A stretch of DNA of 43,390 nucleotides. Source: Plakobranchus ocellatus (lineage: Eukaryota > Mollusca > Gastropoda > Plakobranchidae). Under the pieces are notes generated by a model. That model was not told where the DNA came from, searched no databases, and saw only the letters and a list, made by a program, of their open reading frames with translations. The translations under genes were made by a program, and so were the position numbers. Of this stretch, positions 33,333 through 43,390 are shown in pieces; the first letter of the stretch is position 1, and every line of letters begins with the position of its first letter. The stretch is taken from the NCBI GenBank assembly GCA_019648995.1, contig BLXT01002422.1, forward strand, positions 35,665-79,054. Direction: 5' to 3'.

Positions 33333-34276
33333 CGAGGGCGGGCTGATAATTAAGTTCCGTTTGCTAATAACTCAGTCGATTTTCTTCACATTGACCTAAA
33401 ATTTCATACATATACTCTCGAACCATTTTTCTAGGCTTAACTAGAACAACAAGTTTGTGTGACGTCATTTGTACTCATAATGCAGTGACACGCAACATGT
33501 GATGGGGTAGCCATGTTTATGAGACAATGGCGACGTCCAATGACCTTCTCAACAAACAGCACTCTGTTTTCGAGATTTTGGCAGCTGAGGGATGTTCTGC
33601 TGCAAATATTCATACAAGAATGAAGACAGTTTATGGTGAAATGGGTATTTCAGACTGTGCAGTTCGCAAATGGGTGAGAATTTTTAAAGGGGAAGACCCC
33701 AGAGAGACAATTCTGCGTGATCGAAAGCGTTCGGGTAGGCCCCTTTCCGCATCAGTCACGGCTCATCGAGAGAAAGTTGATTGCATGATTAGAGCAAATT
33801 GAAGGGTCAAACAAAAGGAAATTGCCAATGCAGTAGGTATTTTGAAAGAACGAGTGCACCTATTGTCAAAACTGTACTGGGTTATTGAAAAGTCTCTGCC
33901 CGTTGGGTCCCAAGACAGCTCACTGTAGAGATGAAAGCACAGAGAAAGGACATGTGTACTCAACTCTTAGAGCTTTCAACTGCCTTCATTCTTGCATGAA
34001 TATTTGCAGCAGAACATCCCTCAGCTGCCAAAAACTCGATAACAGAGCGCTGTTTGATGAGAAGGTCATTGGAAGTCGCCATTGTCTCATAAACATGGCT
34101 ACCCCATCACGTGTTGCGCATCACTGCATTTTGAGTACAATTGACGTCACACAAACTTGTTGTTCTAGTTAAGCCTAGAAAAATGGTTCCAGAGTATATG
34201 TATGAAATTTTAGGTCGATGTGACGAACATCGACTGAGTTATTAGCAAACGGAACTTAATTATCAGCCTGCCCTCG
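33333..34276 (+). mobile_element. mariner element with about 300-bp inverted ends
   Basis: Flanked by TA (33331-33332 and 34277-34278). It begins CGAGGGCGGGCTGATAATTA and ends in the complementary sequence. Left 33333-33632 and right about 33978-34276 are near-perfect inverted copies that include the start of the transposase gene. The unique middle has a decayed stretch resembling ARWVPRQLTVEMKAQRKDM of mariner transposases. The D,D34D catalytic part is missing, so the element is non-autonomous. Confidence 0.88.
33527..33979 (+). pseudogene. Truncated mariner transposase (DNA-binding part)
   Basis: An ATG at 33527 opens MATSNDLLNKQHSVFEILAA, the paired helix-turn-helix region (CAVRKWVRIFKGEDPRE, KRSGRPLSASV), to VDCMIRAN followed by TGA (probably from CGA). 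The frame continues RVKQKEIANAVGILKERVH; after a frameshift comes GY, a stop, KVSARWVPRQLTVEMKAQRK and DMCTQLLELSTA, where the inverted arm begins. About a third to a half of a roughly 345-residue mariner transposase is present and the catalytic acidic residues are absent. Confidence 0.85.
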
Positions 34277-34278
34277 TA

Positions 34279-37200
34279 GTAACAGAAAATAACTGAATCA
34301 AAATTTAAAGGTCCTTGCTCAATGCTATGCTAGGGAAAGTTAATCATAAATCATTAATCAATCAATATGTTTCTGGCTGCCTAGTGCTTTGATGCTAAGT
34401 TTTTAAGTCATAATTGTTTAACTAATATGTAACATTATGTGTTTTGAAACCCTTGATATATTCTTCTGTTGATGCTCATATGTAATGCAAATAAAAAGCA
34501 CTATTAATGTACGCTCTGATAAATACGTGTGAATATTATTTTTGATCTGTCATTTGTTTGACAGGAATGTGCCTGATGTGCTGCCGCAGCCATTTAAAGA
34601 ACAGTATTGGCAAGCCTACCTGTCATTCAGCTTTTTATACAATCATGAAAAAAATCATTTTACCCTCTCCTGCTTCATGACAGGTCTGTTAAGCATCTTT
34701 GACATGTAGGTGTTGATCAATGAAACTGCTACATTTATGCAAACCAACAGTGTTGACCATTTTTGAGTTACATAATATGCACGATACTGTCTTTTAAATG
34801 GAAATAGCAATTGCTTTTCAGCCACTGGTAACCAAAATAAACACATTGTAACATTCTCTGTGATCCAGCAGCAAAAAAAAATTTTCACAATGCCGAGACT
34901 GGGCGGCTCGGTGTGTTTATCTCATAGCCTCCTGGAGAGCTGATCAGTAAATTGGTGAAAATCACATGAGCATGAGAAGCCTTTAACGTTATGCGACTCA
35001 AATAACTTTCTTAGGTCTATAAATCTACTTCTGCAATCTTTTACTCTTTCATCTTTTACAGTCTTGCACTCGTCTGGTGTTAGTTACAAGCCCGAGTATT
35101 TTTCAGCTTTAATGCGGGAATTTTTTTTAATGGGATGAAAATGTCCAGGGATCTTTTATAATACTTCTAGAATGAAAAAAAAAAAGATGAGACACTCCGC
35201 AACTTCACATTCATGGGTAATGGTAGATTTAAAAAGCATCACTGTGAAAAAGCAGAAATTTCTTGTCTACAATATTGCAACACACACACATGTGTGTGCA
35301 TGTATCCAGCGCGCGCACACATTAAAAAATTAAACAGAAAACTGTCATTCCCATCCTCTGCATTCATAATGTTCGTCATCATCATGTTTCAATCTTGATG
35401 GTCGACTATCCAGTGCTACTCTCTTTTCATATTGCCAGTTTAAAAATTGTAACACCAACAGCAAGTCTGTTTGTTTTTTTAACCGGCTTTTCATCAAAGT
35501 TAAGTTTTTGGATAAAGTTTTTAGTTTCACAATATGTATTCCAATTATATCTCAATATTTCATTTTTAAACCTATTAATTCTGTGTGTTCTTTACCATTA
35601 AAGGAATGAAAATCCGAGGCTTTCTGGTATATAATCAATCATCACAATATAGAAAAACTCCTTGATTTGTGGATAAATTCACTCCCATCACAAGTTGACC
35701 ACCTAGGCTTTCTGGTATACAATCAATCATCACAATATAGAAACACTCTTTGATTTGTGGATAAATTCACTCCCTCACAAGTTGACCACCTAGGCTTTCT
35801 GGTATACAATCAATCATCAAAACATTGAAGCAATCTTTGATCCGTGGAGGTTAAAATTCAGACTGCAGTCTCAACAGTTTATACCAACCAGACAATATGT
35901 ATGGTTTAAAGTCTTGGTGGTCTGTGAAAATCTAATGTCTTTGATTGAAAGTGTACTTTTTTAAGTTTAAATTTTCTTCAGGTTCAGAGTTTCTAGTTTC
36001 AATACCTGCACTTGCTTTCATGAGATGAGATTTGGGGAGCATTGTTAAGCCTTAATGTATGATCATGAAAATCACAGAACTTTAAACTTTTAGCAATTTA
36101 ATTAATCAAAATTTCCTTCATACAACAAGAACCAAGCATACTTGTGATTTCACTAGTCATATTGTTTCGACTCGCTTAAAAAGATCCCCTTCAAGGAAGA
36201 GAATATCAAAACTAGAATTACAGTAAGCCAGATAATACAAAATAAATCAGGAACAGGCAGGAAATGTTTTGAATTATGTAAAGTATTTATTAATTGTAAA
36301 CTTTTCAAACTTGAGATATCTGTGATATATAGAAAAAAGGAGCAGCAATGATAAAACTTTACAAAACTCTCAACAGTATAACAGTAAAGATAACTATAGT
36401 AATAAAAAAGTAACTTTATAAGATTAAAAGAAAAGCATTTGTTCACTGTTTACAAACAAAAGGTAGACAGTATAACTTTAAAAATAAACAGATATACTGT
36501 AAAATTTTCAAATTTTCCAAAAATAACTCATATATATGTAAATAGGAATAGAGGCATGGCACCAATTTGCAAGATGGCACAGTTACATGTGCTTAAAGTG
36601 TTGAAGGTGTAACAAATAAGAAAAAAACAAAATCTCATCCAATCCAAATCTCAATAAAATCTAAACAAAGCCTAAAACACTTGACACAATAGGCTTTTTT
36701 TTCACTTTTGTTGTATTAAATTCAAACTCAAAATCTGAAGATAACTGGACACGAAACTCTGACTTGAAGCCAATATAGCCATGGATGCCACTACATTTGT
36801 TTTTCCTCTCAGTATTACTGTACATTATCAAGCCTAGCTAACTTGTAAAAACAGGACCCACTCTACACTAAAGCTGATGTTTGCCTCATTCAGGTGTAAT
36901 ATGCAGCAATAGCTGAAGTGGTGAATTTTTTTAATTAGTAAAAAAGCTGAATAAATTGATATCTATAATAAATTAATTCAATGAACAGTGGAAACTGTAT
37001 TTTAGAATCCTTAACTTAAAAAAAAAAAGTTTATGGGTTTATCATTTCTATAAAAAACAACCAACTGTTGATTCCACAAATCCAAATTTGAGCCATTTTT
37101 TTTGTGTGTGTTTATTTAGGAAAGTAGCGATTGCACTGCTAGTGCTACTAAAGAGATTGCTTTTCTAGTCTTGAAACAACAAAGTTAAATTATAAAGTTA

Positions 37201-38268
37201 AATTGTGTCAGCCTGAAGGAAAAAATTGCACAAATCTGCTTCAGAAAATACTCTTTTTCTTAGAAAGATATAAATCAAATAATCCTGACCGGTAGGTTTC
37301 CAAAAAAAATTTTTTCTTGATAATTTAACATCTCTCATTGTTCATATAAATGTTGTCACAATATGCTGTGATCTCAGGCTTTTGGGCCATCTCTCAGGTC
37401 AGAAGGCTGGTGATGGGGCTGGAGCCTTTGACAGGAGGATCTCTGCAGATCCTAGGATGGGTTTGCTATCCACTGTGCCACCCATGCCTCCCAAGCCCAA
37501 TGATAATCATTTCAGAGGCCCGGATGTGTAATACAAGTTTACTTCAGGTAAAGCAAAATAATTTTATATGATTGGTGTATGTGCAAGTCTGTTTCCATGG
37601 ATAAAAAAGGAGAGGTCAATACTCACACAAAAAAAAGGGTTCAGAGCGTAAGAACTACGGAGCCAATTATAGCAAAAGCTATATATACAAAAACTTATGA
37701 ATGAGATCTTTGAAATTCTGAGAATAAAATGAGTTTTGAGAAAAAGTTCCTAACTTATGCAAGGAATGATTCATAGCAAAAGCGACATATGGTTATTTCA
37801 ATTACACCATTTTGTTCATTCTGTGTCTTTGTTGTGATTTTCAAAATCTATCCCCAAAGTGGGAGCAGGTTACATATGGCCCTTGGAAAAAAAATGTTGA
37901 TTTCAGACTGAATATGTTTAATCTTAAAAAAAAAAAAAGTCTTTTTTTTTTTTTTATTTGAAATATATCCATATTGCATTACCAAGGCCCCCTTTAAGTA
38001 GTGAGGGAATATATAGGTACTGTTGTCTTACCTTACACCTATAGTAAAAGCACATTGTGCCTAACTTCTACTACACTCAATAGCATGCTATTCAAAAGAC
38101 AAAGTGCACAAAATGCATGCCTCTCTACCCTACCACAGGAAAAATAATTAGAAAGTGACCATTGTTACCACACTGAACTTTAATTTTGAAATCTTGAATA
38201 AACTTTAAGCAAGCCGATTACAATAGCTATAATAGTGCCTTGCTTGATGGACACAGTATGAAAGTTGT
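34279..38268. other. Tail-to-tail intergenic region
   Basis: No confident gene. It contains a 47-codon open stretch (34565-34709), an 88-bp tandem repeat (35617-35850) and a less AT-rich patch (37350-37560). A minus-strand AATAAA at 37958-37953, downstream of the DUF885 stop, is a candidate polyadenylation signal. Confidence 0.45.
35617..35850 (+). repeat. 88-bp tandem repeat, about 2.7 copies
   Basis: Units start AGGCTTTCTGGTATA at 35617, 35705 and 35792 (periods 88 and 87); the last is truncated. Identity between the first two is very high. Confidence 0.93.
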
Positions 38269-38390
38269 CTACTTTGCAGTAGCCTTTCTGTGCTGTATGA
38301 ATTTATCAACCACAGAGGCCAAAACATCCAAGGGCACAGCTCCACATGACAGAATGCAGTGATGAAACTCCCGAATGTCAAACGCAGAGC
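38269..38390 (-). CDS. DUF885 gene terminal exon
   Basis: Acceptor TTTATAACAG; stop TAG at 38271-38269. It encodes SAFDIREFHHCILSCGAVPL, DVLASVVDKFIQHRKATAK. Confidence 0.9.
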
Positions 38391-41300
38391 CTGTTATAAA
38401 TATGATTAAAAATTAGAAAGTCATTTTACTATTGCAGCAAACCAAATGTCACAGCACGTCTGAAACAAAAACAGTAAAAGTTGGAAAAGAGGGCAGAGAC
38501 ATGAATGGAAAAGTATCAGATAAAGAGACTACATGCCAGAAACAAGTTTTGAAAACAGAATTTTAATATTGCACAAAAACTATCTTGAGTGAATATCATT
38601 ATGCATCACAATCTACACCTCAAAGAATGTGTACATTACAGTGTATGGGACATCAACAAAAAAAAAAGGAATAGAAAAGAAAAGTGAAGTGAGTCCTATG
38701 CTTGGCCCATGCCAAAGGCAACCAGGAGTTGGGTCCTGATTGTTCTTGGTTTACATAACATTCTGAGCAAATCTATATTAATTCTTTAAACAGTTGGTTT
38801 TTTTCCCTTTAAAATTCTTTGGTTTTTCTCCTCAATGAAAAATTATGGGAACTGACTCTTTTTATGCAGCCAATTTTAACTCAAAAGCAAATCTCTTTCT
38901 TATGCAAACATAAAAAAAATGTTTACCGGGAGTGAAGGAAGTGTAAAGACTTCGCCCAAGTCCTTCTTGACTTGAAGATCATTCTGGCGCAATTAATGTG
39001 ACTGGTTGAACGAATGTTTGTAAGAGGCAGAGAGCAGCTTTGACGGGCCGGGGTATAGAGATGAGTCCTGATGCTTTCCTTCTATTTAGTCAATAAAAGT
39101 TATTCTTGCATCCACACATGCTTTCCTAGCATTTCCTTCATATCGATTTTTTTGGGCTCCTCGTTACTTTTAAATGATCTATCAGAATAAGATTTAATGA
39201 AACTGTTTCCTGTATTTTCTTCATTACCCATTATTCTTCTCTTCAATACTTCAAAGAGAAAAAAAAGCGAGAAATCAAAAAAAAAAGTTTTACTAGGGTA
39301 GGTCAACTCTGGAAACTTAGCACAAAAGGCAAAAAAGGGGTCAAAGTAAGAACTTAAATAAAATAACATGATTTTGTCCCTTTTTTCTCCCTTATCAGCC
39401 TCTCACCTTTTCCACTCGATGCACATACATAGTTGATAACAAAAACCTGGAGGCTACAACTGGGGTAAGGCCTAGACTAACATGAAGGCTATCAACTGAG
39501 CTATTTCTTCTCTTTGCAACCAGTTTGCTATTCCTTACTTCTAGACCTAATATTTCCCTCTCTCTCTCTCACCCAGTCACAAGTTTGAGTCCTGCAAGTG
39601 AACCAGCGATGATAACCCTCACAACATGCTCAAGCAGTACACAATGCTGTGACAAACTCATTACACACTTTGCCTAGCCAAATTTACCTTATCAAGAACG
39701 GATTGCACCCTGTCAATCAGCATTCACATTCTCATAGACTTCTGCTGGTATGAGCTATACTATGTATTATCCATCTTGATCTTTCTGAATCTGAGTATGT
39801 TCAGACTGCATGTTAGTTTAAGGATCCTACACTAAAAGGTTCATTTCTGTCCCTCTCAAGAAAAGCAAACAAAAATTGGCACGGTTGGAAATGTACATAA
39901 TTTCCAATAATTTGGAAATATGTAAAACCATTTATCGTGGTAAAATGGGAAAATGTTCAAAATTAAAATGCCAAAAAAAAAAACCAAAAAAAAAACCCCA
40001 TTTACTTAATCCAGTTTCTCGATAAAAAATTATCAAGTTATGTTTAAGCTGAAAGACAACCAAACTTTGTCATAAATAAGACAAGAAAATAAGAAAGAAA
40101 TTTACCGAGTTCTTTCTCTGCTTTCCGTCGCAGTTCCCAGATCTTTAGTTCACCAATTTTGTACGCACACGCCTAAAGGAAAACAAGAGCATGACAGAAT
40201 GATTGCCAAAAGTGAACTGTAAAGAAGATAAAGTTAAAGCAATTAACGAAATGTATTTCTGAGCACATAAAACTACTACTTTCTTACATGAGTTGACATG
40301 TTAATTGTCAATACCTTATTTTTCCCCCCTTAATTTGTTATCCTGATGTTTATATAAATGGGACAGAAGGACAAACAGCATGGCAAGAAGGAGAAATGAA
40401 GAGAAAAAGAGGTAAGAGAGGAAGAAAAGAAAGATTTGGGTGCAGCTTCTCTAAAATCTCATGATCAATGGAATAGTAACACACATTTAAAAAATAGCCC
40501 TTCATTAATATATATAGCTACAGTGTTCTACGAGTTTTGGTGAAATAAGGATAAGGATCGATTGATTCTGTGCCAACATATATCTTCAAACTTCTTTCCA
40601 AAAATAAACAAAAGAAGGAGAGAAAAAAAAAACCCATGAAACAAAGATTAATACTTTGCTACCAGGCAAAATTTTTGAAATTTTACTGATGTCTCCAGAC
40701 ATAATATAAAATTATGATTTATTTTATACAAAACAAAAAGAGTTTTTCGTCCACTGCATCAAAATGATTGAAAAAAAAAAAGGCACAGCCTTTTTCTTTT
40801 GAGAGAAGTGGACTTGTGGGCCACATTAGTAGTAATTTCTACCATTCTTTTTGGAAACATGAGGAGGGGGGGAAAGAAGAGTGGAAAAACCTTTGTAAGC
40901 TCAATCAAGTAACAATCATTCAACTGAACATGAAGGGGTTTCACCAAATCTCCTCCATAATCAACATTCAAACATTCATCACGATATGTAGATCAAGACT
41001 GATTTGTTCTGATTTTCCTCACCTGCCCTGGCCATGTGATGTATCTTTCTACCTCGTTTTCCAGCTCAGAGGGCGGACTCAGACAATTGTCCAACATAAA
41101 CTGTAAAGCTTTGTCTTTGCTCCAGCTAAAGGAAAAAAAAAAAAAAGATGGTAAAAGGGATGAATTTCAAAAAATGCTCACATAGCAATCATGCACACAA
41201 GCCTACTGGAAATATTTGGCCTCAGGAATTTTGATGTACTAATGAAAACAATCACCTACAGACACAATACTTGATTACCTTAGAACATCCAGTAAATTCA

Positions 41301-43103
41301 ATTAATTATTAAAAATTTTAAACATTTTAAAATGTTTAAAAAATTATGCCTGCAGAGGCTACAGTTTTTTCACAGATTTGGGCACAGTTTCACAAATTTA
41401 TTTTTCTATGGCCATTAAAAAAGAATGTTTATTTTGTGGTAGCATTACACATTTTACAAAAAGCAAAAGCAATAAATGTTTATATAAAATTATTTCAATG
41501 AGATGGGCAATGACGGGCACAACTACTTTACCCAAAGGCATGAAGGCCTGTGTCCACCACCAGTCGGGCAGCACGAAACATTTCAAATCCATATCTAGCC
41601 AACCTGAGCAACAAGAAATTATTAGAGTTATACAAAAAAAAATCGTTAAAAAAAAAGCTGGCACCATTCATTTGAAATAGACGCAACTTTTTTTTTTTTC
41701 ATAAGTTAAATTTAAAACAGTGTCAATGATGTAAGCATGATGTTTAAATGTTAACCATTCAATCAAAAGATCCTGGGTTTGAATCCTAGCTGTACTGTGA
41801 TTGTATCCTCAGGACATGTGCTTTAGATAGTTTCCACAGCCCAACCATAGATAAAAACCCTTGATGAAATGAAGGGCTTTGTATTGCACATTTAGAAGCA
41901 ATACAATAATGCCTGTAAGGGGAAAGGCATATGAGAGCCCTCCTGACCTATTCTGTGGAACAAATGCTACAAAAATAACAACCTCCACACCATGTAGAGA
42001 TACAGAAATGTGGCTGTTCCTGAAAGTTGGCACTTTAAACAAAAATTATCACTTTGGTTGAGAGAAACAGCTCAGAAACAGAGGTGAAATGCCTGGAACT
42101 GTTCATGAATTTTGAGATTTTTTGTTCTTCAGTAAATGTACATTCTACATAGCGCAGGCTATATGCATCATCTGTACAAAAAAAATTAGTCATGAAAGCA
42201 TTACGACCAAATTACTGTCATACAGTTTACTGCACAATATGATATCTATTTGCTTTAAAAAAAAGGAAAATTTAGAAAAGTCAGTTCAAAAATAAGTTAT
42301 AAATATGCCTATGAGGAAATTAACATCAAAATTTAAAATCCCATAACAAAAGATTTTAAGTTCAGCCTTCATCTGTGCCAGCCAATATTTTGAAACAATT
42401 CATTAAATCATCTGAGCAAAAACAATAAAAAGTTACAAGTTAACACATCAATATTTCTACAAGTTCATACTCACAGCTCAAGGCTATTCTCGTACAATCC
42501 CAGCTCCTCTCCAAGTGCTTCAGAGTAAAGACCCCAGCCCTGTAAAGCGAGAGAATCAATGTGTTAGGAAAAAACAATTCAGCTACTTCAATCAGCAGGA
42601 TCTATCTTTGGCTTCCAGGGCCAAGAATTGTTTGAGTAGAGGGGGGGTGTGATTTTGAGGTTTGGTCCTACTAAAACATTTGCCTCCTGGATCTTTGGCC
42701 TATTCTTACACTATGACATATTTCAGACTGGCCAGAGGCAGACAGAAACTAGCTGCTTTTACTGCTATTCACTACTGGTGAAGCGAGCAGGCTTTATAAG
42801 ATTGATTAATGCAAGCTCTCATTCAATATCTCTGTTATCCTTAGATGTGCATTTATCAAAAATTATTAACAAATGCTTTGTTGGGAGGCCCTCCAAAAAT
42901 TAAGTTTTCAAAAATTTTACTTAATTTTATTCTCAAAATTACTGTGGCTGTTTGAACCAAATTAAACTCATATGAAAGAAAGTTGTGCTCACCTCCACAT
43001 AACCAGTATTGAATGAAAATTTCATTGGTGACAAATAGTACTTGCTGTCTTCAGAATATCTGCGGAAATCTGGCAAATGAGTGGCTGCAAGAGCATAAAT
43101 GCC
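38269..43103 (-). CDS. DUF885-family protein, C-terminal 179 residues, 6 exons
   Basis: Minus-strand exons 43103-42993, 42539-42475, 41603-41532, 41125-41023, 40172-40106 and 38390-38269 join in phase to a TAG at 38271-38269. The order of conserved blocks identifies the DUF885 family: GYVE-GWGLYSEALGEELGLY, LARYGFEMFRAARLVVDTG, LHAFGW, EVERYITWPGQACAYKIGEL, KIWELRRKAEKELG and FDIREFHHCILSCGAVPLDVL. The family resembles zinc metallopeptidases: an HExxxGH-type motif lies upstream, outside this window, and the Glu of VEGWGLYSE would be the third ligand (inference). Substrate and role are unknown to me. It faces spartin tail to tail across 7.8 kb. The 5' part lies beyond 43390. Confidence 0.88.
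40106..40172 (-). CDS. DUF885 gene exon
   Basis: Acceptor TCCTTTAG; donor CTCG/GTAAAT. It encodes ACAYKIGELKIWELRRKAEK and EL plus a split Gly, directly continuing the PGQA-AYKIG block. Confidence 0.92.
41023..41125 (-). CDS. DUF885 gene exon
   Basis: Acceptor CCTTTAG; donor GGGCAG/GTGAGG. It encodes WSKDKALQFMLDNC, a short Ser/Pro linker, then ELENEVERYITWPGQ. Confidence 0.9.
41532..41603 (-). CDS. DUF885 gene exon
   Basis: Acceptor TTGCTCAG; donor TTTGG/GTAAAG. It encodes LARYGFEMFRAARLVVDTGL, HAF and a split Gly. Confidence 0.88.
41722..42060 (+). repeat. tRNA-derived SINE
   Basis: A degenerate A-box region, then AAAGATCCTGGGTTTGAATC with a B box, then TGTGATTGTATCCTCAGGAC, TTAGATAGTTTCCACAGCCC, GAGAGCCCTCCTGACC and ACAACCTCCACACC. 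This layout is that of SINEs common in gastropods. It lies inside a DUF885 intron, in the antisense direction. Confidence 0.6.
42475..42539 (-). CDS. DUF885 gene exon (GWGLYSE block)
   Basis: Acceptor CTTTACAG; donor GAGCT/GTGAGT. It encodes GWGLYSEALGEELGLYENSL plus E and a split Leu. This is the most diagnostic block of the family. Confidence 0.9.
42993..43103 (-). CDS. DUF885 gene exon (first in window)
   Basis: Acceptor GTCAG; donor GAG/GTGAGC. 37 codons: GIYALAATHLPDFRRYSEDS, then KYYLSPMKFSFNTGYVE. Phase 0 at both ends. Confidence 0.85.
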
Positions 43104-43390
43104 CTGACGAAAAACAAACTTTTTTACTAAAAAAAAAAAACAAAATTAAAATATAGCTGATTCTTGACATAGACTATAAATTACAAAATAAATTATAGAA
43201 GCAGTTGCTTGGTGAAAAGGAAAACAAAGAAGTCAAAGCATGATTTGCTTTCAAACTCAGATGTCTGAATCACGATTGTACTCAATGCATATTGATAACT
43301 GATATCATCAGGGTGTCCAGGGAAGTCAGGTCTTGAAAAATCCTACCATAATTTTAAAAATCCTACCATTATCACGGCCTAAAAACAGTC

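Larger units (their letters stand above)
38391..43390 (-). other. DUF885 introns and upstream edge
   Basis: Introns 38391-40105, 40173-41022, 41126-41531, 41604-42474 and 42540-42992, and 43104-43390 upstream. All are AT-rich with A/T homopolymers; one contains the SINE at 41722-42060. No further exon is visible, including in the last 287 bases. Confidence 0.6.

Noticed and set aside
33885-34172. 95-codon plus-strand ORF in the mariner
   Set aside because: It runs through the inverted arm in the wrong sense and shows no transposase motifs.
35617-35850. CRISPR-like array
   Set aside because: Units are directly adjacent with no distinct spacers, in a eukaryotic setting; a plain tandem repeat.
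41809-42061. Two overlapping ORFs in a DUF885 intron
   Set aside because: Both lie wholly in the SINE at 41722-42060.

Overview
This is AT-rich animal nuclear DNA. It has short exons, GT-AG introns of a few hundred bases to about 2 kb, long microsatellites, tRNA-derived SINE-like pieces, a decayed non-LTR retrotransposon and a mariner element. The protein and repeat content suggests a lophotrochozoan, most likely a gastropod mollusc, but that placement is inference from style and not from a diagnostic marker. Bacterial features (operons, ribosome binding sites) are absent. An 8-base N gap lies at 16709-16716.

Three protein-coding genes can be assembled exon by exon with consistent splice phases. 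(1) Bases 235-9864, plus strand: the last eight visible exons of a zinc membrane-dipeptidase-family gene (DPEP). Its first roughly 110 codons, with the HxD zinc ligands, lie upstream of the window. (2) Bases 20898-30444, plus strand: a complete coding region for spartin (SPART/SPG20), ten coding exons and 595 codons plus stop, with an MIT domain, a PPAY motif, a central conserved region and a C-terminal senescence domain. (3) Bases 43103-38269, minus strand: the last six exons (179 residues) of a DUF885-family protein, a metallopeptidase-like family of poorly known function. Genes 2 and 3 are tail to tail. The three genes have unrelated jobs (extracellular peptide hydrolysis, endosome/lipid-droplet biology, unknown peptidase-like activity), so no shared pathway is implied.

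Bases 9865-20846 are repeat-rich. They hold a duplicated 0.4-kb segment, a second duplicated 0.13-kb segment, fragments of one non-LTR retrotransposon in both orientations, and two fold-back palindromes that are each explained by comparison with an undamaged sister copy. A CTAGATCT-rich block precedes spartin. Bases 30445-38268 hold a 944-bp mariner whose first 300 bp has been copied in inverted orientation to its other end, and an 88-bp tandem repeat.

The most unusual observation is at the left edge. A 68-69-bp tandem repeat (1-234) duplicates the intron-exon junction of the dipeptidase gene itself. This gives four consecutive candidate 3' splice sites, of which the last two are in frame with each other. 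I found no evidence of a new multi-gene system (defence, biosynthetic or otherwise).
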